Of a DNA stretch of 64,000 bases, positions 25,569 to 34,362 are shown piece by piece. The stretch covers positions 682,001-746,000 of the forward strand of contig NZ_CP154845.1 of assembly GCF_047302285.1 (NCBI RefSeq), in the 5' to 3' direction. The notes below the pieces were generated by a model. The model was not told the origin of the DNA. It saw only the letters and a program-made list of their open reading frames with translations, and searched no databases. The DNA is from Robertmurraya sp047302285. GTDB taxonomy: Bacteria; Bacillota; Bacilli; Bacillales; Cytobacillaceae. Numbering within the stretch: position 1 is the stretch's first letter; each line of letters starts with the position of its first letter. A program made the position numbers and the translations under genes.

Positions 25569-26213
25569 ATGGAAGAGTTCATTACGATTGCGATGCCAAA
25601 GGGGAGAATATTTGAGGAGGCAGCAGAACTTTTACGGCAAGCTGGTTTTCAGCTTCCTCCAGAATTTGAAGATTCGCGCAAGCTCATTATTGATGTAGAG
25701 AAAGAGCGTTTTCGCTTTATTTTAGCGAAACCGATGGACGTCCCCACTTATGTGGAGCATGGAGTTGCTGATTTGGGGATTGCTGGGAAGGACGTCATGC
25801 TGGAAGAAGAAAGAGATGTCTATGAATTGCTAGACTTGAATATTAGCCAATGCTATTTGGCTGTGGCAGGACTTCCGAATACGAAAATGAATGATGTGGC
25901 TCCAAAGGTCGCGACGAAATACCCGAATGTCGCTGCTCGCTATTTCCGAGAGCAAGGGGAACAGGTCGAAATTATTAAGCTGAATGGTTCGATTGAGCTT
26001 GCCCCACTCATCGGGCTTTCTGATCGAATTGTCGATATCGTTTCAACAGGAAGAACGCTTGTGGAAAATGGGCTTGTGGAATACGAACGAATCATTGATA
26101 TTACATCAAGATTAATAGTCAATCCAGTTAGTTACCGCATAAAAGATGAGCGTGTCAATGAACTAGTCGATCGATTAGCAGAGGTCATTCAAAGCAAAGT
26201 GATAAAGTCATAG
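25569..26213 (+). CDS. hisG: ATP phosphoribosyltransferase, catalytic subunit (short form)
   Basis: A 214-residue short-form HisG, first committed enzyme of histidine synthesis (ATP + PRPP to phosphoribosyl-ATP). Contains ITIAMPKGRIFEEA, the periplasmic-binding-like core, and the PRPP loop DIVSTGRTLVENGL near 155-168. It lacks the C-terminal allosteric domain of long HisG, which agrees with the presence of hisZ. ATG 25569 is chosen because GGGGAAGGGG lies 8 nt upstream; TTG 25563 would be too close. Follows hisZ by 2 nt. Confidence 0.95.
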   Translation: MEEFITIAMPKGRIFEEAAELLRQAGFQLPPEFEDSRKLIIDVEKERFRFILAKPMDVPTYVEHGVADLGIAGKDVMLEEERDVYELLDLNISQCYLAVAGLPNTKMNDVAPKVATKYPNVAARYFREQGEQVEIIKLNGSIELAPLIGLSDRIVDIVSTGRTLVENGLVEYERIIDITSRLIVNPVSYRIKDERVNELVDRLAEVIQSKVIKS

Positions 26214-26231
26214 CGAAAGGATGTAAGTGTG

Positions 26232-27497
26232 ATGAATATCCAGAGAGTAACTGAATCTCTTTCTATAAAAAGAAGTGTCGATAATGGAACGGACGAACAA
26301 CTTCTGGCAGTTAAAGCGATTATCGAAAATGTGAAGGCCGAAGGAGACGGAGCGATAAGACGATACACCGAACAGTTCGATGGAACCCTACTCGATTCAT
26401 TCACGGTAACGATTGAGGAACTGGATGAGGCCTTTGCCGATATGGGTGAGGAAATGATCGCAATCATGCAGGAGGCGGCTGAAAATATCCGCACCTATCA
26501 TCAAAAGCAATTGCGCTCATCGTGGATGACGACAGAGGAAAATGGAACGATTCTTGGACAAAAGGTCACTCCCCTTGATTCAGTTGGAGTTTATGTGCCA
26601 GGGGGAACGGCAGCCTATCCTTCGTCGGTATTAATGAATGTTATTCCCGCTCAAGTAGCAGGAGTCGAACGGATTGTGATGGTTACTCCACCTAACAAAA
26701 ATGGCAAGATTCCAGCATCGGTATTAGTAGCTGCGCATTTAGCAGGGGTGAAAGAAATATATAAAGTTGGTGGAGCACAGGCCATCGCAGCACTTGCCTA
26801 TGGAACGGAGTCAATTCAAGCGGTTGATAAAATTACAGGTCCAGGAAACATCTATGTAGCTCTTGCTAAGCGGGAGGTTTATGGGGATGTCGATATTGAT
26901 ATGATTGCTGGACCAAGTGAGATTGCGATCCTCGCAGATGATACGGCAAGAGCGAATGAAGTGGCGGCCGATTTATTATCACAAGCAGAGCATGATGAGC
27001 GTGCTTCAAGTGTGTTGGTGACAACCTCTGAAACATTTGCACAAAATGTAGCTGTTGAAGTGGTCAAACAGCTTGTTGACCTTCCGAGAAGAGATATTGC
27101 AGCTAAAGCGATTGCTGATTATGGAGCGATTTATATCGCTCGTGATATGGATGAAGCAGTGAAAACCGTCAATGAGTTGGCGCCAGAGCATCTTGAAGTG
27201 ATTACAGAAAACCCGATGGCATTACTTGGGAAAATTAAGCATGCAGGAGCGATTTTTCTCGGACGATTTAGTTCTGAGCCAGTCGGTGATTATTTCGCTG
27301 GCACGAATCATGTGTTACCAACGAATGGAACGGCGAGGTTCTCCAGTCCATTAAATGTAGAAGATTTTCAAAAGAAATCGAGCATTATTATGTATAGTGA
27401 AGCTGCTTTGAAAGAAAATGGGGCAAAAATTGCTACCTTTGCACGACAAGAAGGATTAGAAGCACATGCCCGTGCTGTTGAGGAACGTCTGAAATAA
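26232..27497 (+). CDS. hisD: Histidinol dehydrogenase
   Basis: A 421-residue NAD-dependent enzyme that makes L-histidine from L-histidinol in two oxidations. Family landmarks: PGGTAAYPSSVLMN, GGAQAIAALAYGTES, the signature region around IAGPSEIAILADDTA, LLSQAEHDE with the zinc/catalytic residues, and AGAIFLGRFSSEPVGDY. ATG 26232 has AAAGGATG at about 8 nt; GTG 26229 is the alternative. Confidence 0.96.
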   Translation: MNIQRVTESLSIKRSVDNGTDEQLLAVKAIIENVKAEGDGAIRRYTEQFDGTLLDSFTVTIEELDEAFADMGEEMIAIMQEAAENIRTYHQKQLRSSWMTTEENGTILGQKVTPLDSVGVYVPGGTAAYPSSVLMNVIPAQVAGVERIVMVTPPNKNGKIPASVLVAAHLAGVKEIYKVGGAQAIAALAYGTESIQAVDKITGPGNIYVALAKREVYGDVDIDMIAGPSEIAILADDTARANEVAADLLSQAEHDERASSVLVTTSETFAQNVAVEVVKQLVDLPRRDIAAKAIADYGAIYIARDMDEAVKTVNELAPEHLEVITENPMALLGKIKHAGAIFLGRFSSEPVGDYFAGTNHVLPTNGTARFSSPLNVEDFQKKSSIIMYSEAALKENGAKIATFARQEGLEAHARAVEERLK

Positions 27498-27511
27498 TGG
27501 AGGATGACAAA

Positions 27512-28099
27512 ATGGAGCGAATCGCTAAGTTTACCCGTAAAACAAATGAAACCAATATCGAGTTAGCCTTGAACATAGATGGACAAGGGATTTCTAATTT
27601 GGAGACAGGCGTCCCTTTTATAACCCATATGCTTGATTTATTTACAAAGCACGGACAGTTTGATCTCACCATTCAAGCCAATGGCGATACAGAAGTCGAT
27701 GATCATCATACAACCGAGGATATCGGGATTTGTCTTGGACATGTGTTAAAGGAAGCGTTAGGGGATAAAAAAGGGATTAAACGTTATGGAAATGCCTTCG
27801 TACCAATGGATGAAGCACTTGCTCAAGTAGTCGTTGATTTAAGCAATCGACCTCATCTGGAAATGCGGGCAGAGTTTCCAAGCCAAAAAGTGGGAACGTT
27901 CGATACAGAGCTTGTTCATGAATTCCTTTGGAAGCTGGCGTTAGAAGCAAGAATGAATTTACATGTTATTGTGCATTACGGTCAGAATACGCACCACATC
28001 ATTGAAGCAATTTTTAAAGCATTAGGGCGAGCACTTGACGAAGCAACTATGATTGACCCACGAATTAAAGGAATTCCCTCAACAAAGGGGATGTTATAA
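27512..28099 (+). CDS. hisB: Imidazoleglycerol-phosphate dehydratase
   Basis: A 195-residue monofunctional HisB, which converts imidazole glycerol phosphate to imidazole acetol phosphate. Metal-binding motifs DDHHTTEDIG (near 65-74) and HHIIEAIFKALGRAL (near 160-174) are present, with GFITHMLD-type sequence FITHMLDLFTKHG. Start ATG 27512 has GGAGG with an 8-nt spacer, giving the usual length; ATG 27497 overlaps the hisD stop and lies before that ribosome site. Confidence 0.95.
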   Translation: MERIAKFTRKTNETNIELALNIDGQGISNLETGVPFITHMLDLFTKHGQFDLTIQANGDTEVDDHHTTEDIGICLGHVLKEALGDKKGIKRYGNAFVPMDEALAQVVVDLSNRPHLEMRAEFPSQKVGTFDTELVHEFLWKLALEARMNLHVIVHYGQNTHHIIEAIFKALGRALDEATMIDPRIKGIPSTKGML

Positions 28100-28726
28100 A
28101 TGATCGGTATTATTGATTACGGAATGGGCAATTTATTCAGTGTTAGTAAGGCATTGGAGCGACTCGGGGTCGACTATTTTGTTTCAGAAGATAAAGAGGA
28201 ACTTGCGGCAGCAGATGCCCTTATTTTACCAGGCGTCGGTTCCTTTAAAGATGCCATGGAACGATTAAATGAAACGGGCTTATCTTTGATGATTCAGGAA
28301 TATCGAAAACCGCTGCTCGGCATTTGTTTAGGGATGCAACTCTTATTCGAACAAAGTGAAGAAAATGGGTTAACGAAAGGACTAGCGCTTATCCCAGGAG
28401 AAGTCATTCGTTTTTCTGGGGAAAAGGATGGAAAGCCCTACAAAGTTCCGCACATGGGTTGGAATCGTTTGCGTTTTATGAATCGTTCACCTATTATTCA
28501 TGAGACCGAGGAGGATTTCGTCTATTTTGTGCATTCCTACTATGTCAACACTGAAGAACGAAATGTTGTTATCGCAAGCTCAGACTATGATGTCGAGGTA
28601 CCGGCAGTGGTGGGCAAGGGCAATGTATATGGGATGCAGTTTCACCCTGAAAAAAGTGGGAATCTCGGCATGAGTTTACTGCGCAATTTTACACAATTAA
28701 CGAAGGAAAGGACGATTCAGCAATGA
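28100..28726 (+). CDS. hisH: Imidazole glycerol phosphate synthase, glutaminase subunit
   Basis: A 208-residue class I glutamine amidotransferase that supplies ammonia to HisF. The nucleophile elbow GICLGMQLLFE (Cys near 76) and the His/Glu dyad QFHPEKSG are present. Start ATG 28100 directly after the hisB stop, with AAGGGGATG upstream. Overlaps hisA by 4 nt (ATGA). Confidence 0.95.
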   Translation: MIGIIDYGMGNLFSVSKALERLGVDYFVSEDKEELAAADALILPGVGSFKDAMERLNETGLSLMIQEYRKPLLGICLGMQLLFEQSEENGLTKGLALIPGEVIRFSGEKDGKPYKVPHMGWNRLRFMNRSPIIHETEEDFVYFVHSYYVNTEERNVVIASSDYDVEVPAVVGKGNVYGMQFHPEKSGNLGMSLLRNFTQLTKERTIQQ

Positions 28727-29451
28727 CTTTTACCATATATCCAGCAATCGATATGCGCGGCGGGAAATGCGTCCGACTCCTTCAAGGGGATTATGATAAG
28801 GAAACGGTGTATGGCGATTCTCCTTTCGAAATGGCACAACGGTTTGCGGAGCAAGGGGCAACCTGGATCCATATGGTTGATTTGGATGGAGCAAAGGACG
28901 GCAAACGAGTGAATGATCAATTCGTGTTAGATGCGGCAAAGCTGAAGGCAAAGGTTCAAATTGGCGGGGGCATCCGTGCCGAATCAGATATTGATCATTA
29001 TCTTGAAAACGGGGTGGAGCGGGTTATTATTGGGAGTGTGGCGATTTCAAATCCAGAATTTGCGATCGAAATGGTGCGGAAATATGGCCGCCAGATTGCG
29101 ATAGGGCTTGATGCGAAAAATGGCTATGTTGCAACCCATGGATGGCTTCAAACTTCAGAAATGAAAGCCGTTGATGTTGGAAAAAGATTTGCCGATGCTG
29201 GAGCGGAAACGTTTATTTTTACCGATATTGCGACAGATGGAATGCTATCTGGTCCTAATCTTGCAGCTGTTCGTGAGCTCGCTCTTGTGACAAAGAAAGA
29301 AGTCATCGCCTCAGGAGGAGTGAGCCAATTAGCCGATTTAGCTGCTTTAAAGGAATGTGAAGAAAACGGTGTGCTTGGAGCGATTGTTGGCAAAGCACTA
29401 TATGAAGGGAAGTTTACGCTTCCAGAGGCTTTGCAGGAGGTGCGAGAGTAG
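28723..29451 (+). CDS. hisA: ProFAR isomerase (phosphoribosylformimino-5-aminoimidazole carboxamide ribotide isomerase)
   Basis: A 242-residue beta-alpha barrel isomerase. Catalytic Asp in PAIDMRGGK (residue 8) and Asp in FTDIATDGMLSG (near 130) are visible, with phosphate-binding GGGIRAES and ASGGVS loops. Translationally coupled to hisH and followed at once by hisF. Confidence 0.95.
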   Translation: MTFTIYPAIDMRGGKCVRLLQGDYDKETVYGDSPFEMAQRFAEQGATWIHMVDLDGAKDGKRVNDQFVLDAAKLKAKVQIGGGIRAESDIDHYLENGVERVIIGSVAISNPEFAIEMVRKYGRQIAIGLDAKNGYVATHGWLQTSEMKAVDVGKRFADAGAETFIFTDIATDGMLSGPNLAAVRELALVTKKEVIASGGVSQLADLAALKECEENGVLGAIVGKALYEGKFTLPEALQEVRE

Positions 29452-30210
29452 ATGTTAACGAAACGGATTATTCCCTGTCTTGATGTAAAAGAAGGTCGGG
29501 TTGTCAAAGGGATTCAATTTGTGGAACTTCGTGATGCGGGCGATCCGGTTGAATTGGCTCGATTTTATGATCAGCAAGGGGCTGATGAGCTCGTCTTTTT
29601 AGATATTTCCGCTTCCCATGAAGGAAGAAAAACGATGGTGGAAGTCGTAAAAGAAGTCGCTTCAGAATTGGCGATCCCTTTTACCGTCGGTGGGGGCATT
29701 AATTCCCTCGATGATATGAAACGGATTTTGCGGGCTGGGGCGGATAAGGTTTCATTAAATACGGCGGCAGTTCTGCGTCCTTCCTTGATTACGGAAGGCT
29801 CTCGCTTTTTTGGAGCTCAGTGTATTGTCGTGGCGATTGACGCAAAGTATGATCCTGAGCTTCGTTCGTGGAGGGTGTATACTCATGGTGGTAGAACAGC
29901 GACAGATTACGAGGTCATCGAATGGGCGAAGGAAGCGGTGCGGCTCGGAGCAGGAGAAATTCTGTTAACGAGTATGGATTGTGATGGCGAAAAAGATGGA
30001 TTTGATTTGGCTCTTACGAAGGCGGTTAGTGAAGTGGTCACGGTTCCGGTCATTGCCTCTGGAGGGGCAGGAAATGCCGAACATTTTGTTGAAGCTTTTA
30101 GGGAAGGGTTAGCAGACGCTGCATTAGCGGCTTCGATCTTTCATTATAAGGAAACATCGGTTGAAGAAGTGAAGACATTTTTAAAAAGTGAAGGTGTGAA
30201 TGTGAGATGA
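29452..30210 (+). CDS. hisF: Imidazole glycerol phosphate synthase, cyclase subunit
   Basis: A 252-residue beta-alpha barrel cyclase that works with HisH. Catalytic Asp11 in IPCLDVKEGRVVKG and Asp130-equivalent in VVAIDAKYD are visible, along with TVGGGINSLDD and ASGGAGN phosphate loops. Starts immediately after the hisA stop. Confidence 0.96.
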   Translation: MLTKRIIPCLDVKEGRVVKGIQFVELRDAGDPVELARFYDQQGADELVFLDISASHEGRKTMVEVVKEVASELAIPFTVGGGINSLDDMKRILRAGADKVSLNTAAVLRPSLITEGSRFFGAQCIVVAIDAKYDPELRSWRVYTHGGRTATDYEVIEWAKEAVRLGAGEILLTSMDCDGEKDGFDLALTKAVSEVVTVPVIASGGAGNAEHFVEAFREGLADAALAASIFHYKETSVEEVKTFLKSEGVNVR

Positions 30211-30848
30211 ATATCGATAACTTAAAATTTGATGAAGCAGGTCTCATTCCAGCAATCGTTCAGGACGCCACTACAAAGGAAGTTCTCACCCTTGCTTATA
30301 TGAATCGAGAGTCTTTAGAGAAATCAATTGAAACAAAAGAAACGTGGTTTTTCAGCCGTTCCCGTCAGGAGTTGTGGCATAAAGGAGAAACGAGCGGAAA
30401 CACTCAAACCATTACTGAGATTAAATTTGATTGTGACCAAGATGCTCTCGTCGTTCTTGTTGAACCGAAAGGACCAGCCTGCCACAATGGAACAACAAGC
30501 TGTTTTGTTGAAGGAGTGTTTGGAGAAAGTTCTGCGTCCACTAGCAATCTTGCGGATTATCAAATTTTGCAATCGTTGCAGGATGTGATTCATCTTCGTG
30601 AAAGGGAACGTCCTGAGGGAGCGTACACGACGTACTTATTTGAAAAAGGAGTCGATAAAATCCTCAAGAAAGTAGGGGAAGAATCGGCAGAGGTCATCAT
30701 TGCAGCGAAAAACCGTGATGCGGAGGAGCTGAAATGGGAAGCGGCCGACCTGATTTATCACTTGTTGGTTCTGTTAGAAGAGCAAAAGTTACCTTTTTCA
30801 GAAGTATTGAAAGTGCTACATAAGCGGCATGAAGGTGTGGAGAAATAA
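30207..30848 (+). CDS. hisI: Bifunctional phosphoribosyl-AMP cyclohydrolase/phosphoribosyl-ATP pyrophosphatase
   Basis: A 213-residue HisIE fusion catalysing steps 2 and 3 of histidine synthesis. HisI part (about 1-115): VLTLAYMNRESL, TWFFSRSRQELWHKGETSGN, DCDQDALVV and a zinc Cys in GPACHNG. HisE part (about 120-213): TYLFEKGVDKILKKVGEESAE with acidic metal ligands. Overlaps hisF by 4 nt; last gene of the operon. Confidence 0.95.
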   Translation: MNIDNLKFDEAGLIPAIVQDATTKEVLTLAYMNRESLEKSIETKETWFFSRSRQELWHKGETSGNTQTITEIKFDCDQDALVVLVEPKGPACHNGTTSCFVEGVFGESSASTSNLADYQILQSLQDVIHLRERERPEGAYTTYLFEKGVDKILKKVGEESAEVIIAAKNRDAEELKWEAADLIYHLLVLLEEQKLPFSEVLKVLHKRHEGVEK

Positions 30849-30851
30849 GTG

Positions 30852-30882
30852 GGCCAAACTTTATAGGTTTGGTCTTTTTTTT
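30852..30882 (+). terminator. Terminator of the his operon
   Basis: GGCCAAACT (30852-30860) pairs with GGTTTGGTC (30866-30874) including two G-U pairs, followed by eight T. Confidence 0.88.
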
Positions 30883-30923
30883 GTATTGCACAATGCCTGA
30901 ATCTAGGTCGAACATGCCCAAAT

Positions 30924-31204
30924 CCGCAATAACCCCTTAAACCCCCGCAATCATCGCCGAATTACCCGCAATAAAACCGCAAACCCCCGCAATGATCGCC
31001 GATTTACCCGCAATAAAACCGTAAACCCCCGCAATCATCGCCGAATTACCCGCAATAAAACCGCAAACCCCCGCAATGATCGCCGAATTACCCGCAATAA
31101 AACCGCAAACCCCCGCAATGATCGCCGAATTACCCGCAATAAAACCGCAAACCCCCGTAATGATCGCCAAAATACCCGCAATAACCCATTAAAACCCCCG
31201 CAAT
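30924..31204. repeat. CCGCAAT array 2, fourteen units, 21-bp period
   Basis: CCGCAAT (one unit CCGTAAT) recurs at 30924, 30945, 30966, 30987, 31008, 31029, 31050, 31071, 31092, 31113, 31134, 31155, 31176 and 31198. Twelve of thirteen intervals are exactly 21 bp; the last is 22. Units alternate between a CCGCAATAAAACCGCAAACC type and a CCGCAATGATCGCCGAATTA type, so the true period is 42 bp. It fills most of the gap between the his terminator and the yvcD promoter. Confidence 0.93.
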
Positions 31205-31283
31205 CCCGGGTACAATCCTCGTCCCTCTACCATAATCCACAAAATTTGGCAGTTCTAATGGGAGATAAGACTTGTAAACACCC

Positions 31284-31313
31284 TTACCAAATGACTTGTT
31301 TGTATGATATACT
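31284..31313 (+). promoter_or_regulatory. yvcD promoter
   Basis: Extended -10 TGATATACT (31305-31313) with TTACCA (31284-31289) as -35 at 18-bp spacing, about 35 nt before the start codon. Confidence 0.5.
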
Positions 31314-31347
31314 TCATTGGTATATCTTGAGATAGATGGAGGATTTC

Positions 31348-32817
31348 ATGAGTAAAGACTCTGAAGCAACAAAAACAACAGGAATATTACTATCATTCAC
31401 TCCGACTGGTGAGTACTATTTCGCAAAAGGCCTTAAGGCTTACCAGCGTCGAGATAATCATAAAGCAATTAAATATCTAGAGCGTGCGATGGAGCTTGAG
31501 CCAGGGGAACCGATGATTGCATGTCAATTGGCGATTATTTTATCGGAAAATGGGGAATACGCAGAAGCGAATCGTCTCCTTCATATGATTTTGGAGGAAT
31601 GGGATGAGCAGATGATGGAATGCCACTATTTTCTCGCCAATAATTATGCCCATCTTGGTTTATTTAAAGATGCGTTCCATCATGCTTCATTATATATGCA
31701 GTTAGAAGGAGATGGAGAATTCGCAGAGGATGCGGAAGATCTGTTAGACCTTTTAATGCTTGAAGGCGAAGACATGGAAGAAGAGTTATATGAGCAAGAT
31801 GACTTAATTTCCAAACAGGAAGAAGCAAGAGAGTTGCTTGAATTGGGAGAATTTCAAAAAGCGTCGATTCTTCTGAAAGAGGTCATTGAAAAGTACCCAG
31901 AATACTGGTCTGCTTATAATAATCTCGCCTTAGCGTACTATTATTTAGGGGAACCGCAAAAAGCGGATGATATCTTAAATGAAGTATTAGAAAAAAATCA
32001 CGGAAATTTGCATGCTTTGTGTAACAAAGCCGTTTTTGCTTTTTACGAAAATGATTGGCAAACAGTAAAGGATTACACAAAGCTGTTAGAAAAAATCAAG
32101 CCTATATCTACTGAGCATCAATTTAAGCTTGGGACAACTTTTGCGCTAATTGGAGATTATGACATGGCATACTCTTGGCTGAAAAAGTTGTTTAAACAAG
32201 GTTTTGATGGGGAAGGGCCTTTCTATTATTGGCTTTCTTATTCCGCTTATCATACTGGAAGAATGCAAACCGCTGAAAAGAGTTGGCAGAGAGTCATTCA
32301 GCTTAACCCGGAAAAAGAAGGGCAAGAGCCTTGGAATAAAGGGACAAATCATCAAAACGTAGATGCCATCAAAAAGCAATTGGCTAGTGAACAAGTAGAA
32401 GAACGGCTATTTGGCTTGTTTTTAACATCACTAGCGGATGAAAAAGAAGAGCTTCTTTCTTCTTATGATGGAGAGACGATTTTAGAGAAGGAATATGCGA
32501 AATATCTTTTCAAAGAAGAGAAAGTCGCACCGCTTGCTCATAATATTGCCAGTGAATTTTACCAATTCCATCAGCCGACAGATGAAGCTGAGCTCTATAT
32601 GATGTGGTTTTCCATTGCTGTCGCGATGTATGAGAATGAGTCCCTTCCGAAAAATGAAAAAGCCTATGCATCCGCTGTCGATTATATTTGGAGAAAGTTT
32701 CGTCAGGAAAAAGTTTCTCAACAAACTCTCGCCGAACAATATGGCTTGTCTGTCACTACGATGAAAAAGTATGTAAAAATTGTTAATCAATTACTAGAAG
32801 ACTTAAATCGGGCTTAA
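31348..32817 (+). CDS. yvcD: YvcD, tetratricopeptide-repeat protein
   Basis: A 489-residue soluble protein of TPR-type helical repeats (clear repeats near 25-125 and 155-300), with a C-terminal part that ends in a helix-turn-helix-like segment (LAEQYGLSVTTMKKYVK). Homologous to B. subtilis YvcD, found next to trxB; role unknown, probably a protein-interaction scaffold. Start ATG 31348 has GGAGG 5 nt upstream and matches the family start; ATG 31336 would overlap that site. Confidence 0.87.
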   Translation: MSKDSEATKTTGILLSFTPTGEYYFAKGLKAYQRRDNHKAIKYLERAMELEPGEPMIACQLAIILSENGEYAEANRLLHMILEEWDEQMMECHYFLANNYAHLGLFKDAFHHASLYMQLEGDGEFAEDAEDLLDLLMLEGEDMEEELYEQDDLISKQEEARELLELGEFQKASILLKEVIEKYPEYWSAYNNLALAYYYLGEPQKADDILNEVLEKNHGNLHALCNKAVFAFYENDWQTVKDYTKLLEKIKPISTEHQFKLGTTFALIGDYDMAYSWLKKLFKQGFDGEGPFYYWLSYSAYHTGRMQTAEKSWQRVIQLNPEKEGQEPWNKGTNHQNVDAIKKQLASEQVEERLFGLFLTSLADEKEELLSSYDGETILEKEYAKYLFKEEKVAPLAHNIASEFYQFHQPTDEAELYMMWFSIAVAMYENESLPKNEKAYASAVDYIWRKFRQEKVSQQTLAEQYGLSVTTMKKYVKIVNQLLEDLNRA

Positions 32818-32830
32818 GGTCCGATTTTTT
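32805..32830 (+). terminator. Terminator after yvcD
   Basis: AAATCGG (32805-32811) pairs with CCGATTT (32821-32827), then T. The stem overlaps the end of the coding region. Confidence 0.75.
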
Positions 32831-32944
32831 CTTTTTCTGCAATTGAGCATAACGATGGACTATGCGGCTATTATTTTATAGGATATGGATAGGTAGGGAA
32901 TACTATTCATGTTAATGGGATGCTACGTAAAGGAGTGGGATAAC

Positions 32945-33895
32945 ATGTCTGAAGAAAAAATTTATGATGTTATTATTGCAGGTGCTGGTCCAGCGGGAAT
33001 GACTGCTGCTGTATATACATCTCGTGCAAATCTTTCAACTTTAATGATTGAACGAGGAATTCCTGGTGGGCAAATGGCGAATACAGAGGAAGTGGAAAAC
33101 TACCCTGGTTATGACCATATTTTAGGACCAGATTTGTCTACGAAAATGTTCGAGCACGCTAAGAAATTTGGTGCTGAATATGCATATGGAGATATTAAAG
33201 AAATAATAGATGGTGAAGAATACAAAACCGTCAAGGCTGGTTCGAAGGAATATAAAGCCCGTGCTGTCATCATTTCTGCAGGAGCTGAATACAAAAAGAT
33301 GGGCATTCCTGGGGAAAAAGAATTAGGTGGACGAGGCGTTTCTTACTGTGCGGTTTGTGATGGTGCTTTCTTCAAAGAGAAGGAATTATTAGTTGTCGGT
33401 GGCGGGGACTCTGCTGTTGAAGAGGGTGTTTATTTAACTCGTTTTGCTTCTAAGGTGACAATTGTCCATCGTCGTGATGAATTAAGAGCACAGAAGATTC
33501 TTCAGCAACGTGCATTTGACCATGAAAAAATTGATTTTATTTGGAATCATACAGTAAAAGAAATCCATGATAAAGACGGGAAAGTCGGTAGTGTAACCCT
33601 TGTTTCAACCGTTGACGGAACAGAACAAGAGTTTAAAACTGATGGTGTCTTTGTTTACATCGGTATGATTCCTTTATCAAAGCCATTTGAAACCCTTGGA
33701 ATAACCAATGAAAATGGCTATATTGTAACGAATGAAAAGATGGAAACAAGTGTGCCAGGTATTTTCGCAGCTGGGGATATTCGTGAAAAAATGCTTCGTC
33801 AAATCGTCACAGCTACTGGTGATGGAAGTATTGCTGCTCAAAGCGCCCAGCATTATGTGGAAGAGCTTCAAGAATCTTTAAAAGCAAAAGCATAA
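32945..33895 (+). CDS. trxB: Thioredoxin reductase
   Basis: A 316-residue flavoenzyme that reduces thioredoxin with NADPH. FAD-binding GAGPAGMTAAVY (about 13-24), redox-active CAVC (Cys135/Cys138), NADPH-binding GGGDSAVEEG and the C-terminal FAD motif AAGDIREK. Same length as B. subtilis TrxB. Start ATG 32945 follows AAGGAGTGG; the upstream ATG 32909 has no ribosome site. Confidence 0.97.
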   Translation: MSEEKIYDVIIAGAGPAGMTAAVYTSRANLSTLMIERGIPGGQMANTEEVENYPGYDHILGPDLSTKMFEHAKKFGAEYAYGDIKEIIDGEEYKTVKAGSKEYKARAVIISAGAEYKKMGIPGEKELGGRGVSYCAVCDGAFFKEKELLVVGGGDSAVEEGVYLTRFASKVTIVHRRDELRAQKILQQRAFDHEKIDFIWNHTVKEIHDKDGKVGSVTLVSTVDGTEQEFKTDGVFVYIGMIPLSKPFETLGITNENGYIVTNEKMETSVPGIFAAGDIREKMLRQIVTATGDGSIAAQSAQHYVEELQESLKAKA

Positions 33896-33904
33896 TAAAT
33901 CGAT

Positions 33905-33932
33905 AGTCGTACAAAAGTACGGCTTTTTTTTA
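33905..33932 (+). terminator. Terminator after trxB
   Basis: AGTCGTAC, AAAA loop, GTACGGCT, then a long T tract. Confidence 0.9.
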
Positions 33933-34106
33933 TGGAAAAAGTGAGATTTTCTTTTAAACAAACAAAAAAATCGTTATAACTTACCAAATGCCCCATTATT
34001 TACAAAACGTTACTCCCTTTTAATTCTATTGTAACAGTAGTGAAATAAACATTCGTTATGATAAGAGTAGAAATTGACCCCCTTTTAAAATATATACACT
34101 TGGACG

Positions 34107-34134
34107 GCACAAGGAAACTTGTGCTCTTTTTTTG
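34107..34134 (+). terminator. Second terminator without a preceding gene
   Basis: GCACAAG, GAAA tetraloop, CTTGTGC, TCTTTTTTT. It lies 175 nt after the trxB terminator and 230 nt before yvcI, and no open frame precedes it. It may end a small RNA begun near the TATGAT at 34057-34062, or be an attenuator in the yvcI leader. The rest of 33933-34362 holds only the degenerate repeat below. Confidence 0.8.
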
Positions 34135-34148
34135 TTCGGAGAATATTA

Positions 34149-34236
34149 GCTTCTAGCGCTTCGTAAACTTCAGGTAACTGAACGACTCGTAGGAAGAGCT
34201 TGCTGTGGCGTTCAGGCGCTTTCACTTTTCTTTTTG
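34149..34236. repeat. Dispersed intergenic element (TCTAGCGC type), short copy
   Basis: Shares TCTAGCGC, AAACTTCAGGT and a GTTCAGGCGCTT...CTTTT end with the 158-bp element at 13823-13980, in the same order, but is about 70 bp shorter. It looks like an internally deleted relative. Confidence 0.6.
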
Positions 34237-34362
34237 AATTCCTATTCATTGTGACGATCTGTTAAAAATAGTATAATAATGTGAAAGGCTGTACATTGAG
34301 TAAATCTCACAGAGGTTGAAGAAAGTTTATAATTTTGTGGTGTGATGACTGAGGTGAAGTAA

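Noticed and set aside
30937..31170. Minus-strand open frame of 77 codons with repeated AGVCGFIAGNSAI sequence
   Set aside because: It is a translation of the 21-bp CCGCAAT array (21 is a multiple of 3, so the frame stays open). No ribosome site; repeat DNA explains it fully.
30924..31204. CRISPR array
   Set aside because: Repeats are only 7-12 bp conserved at 21-bp period, with no unique spacers and no cas genes nearby.
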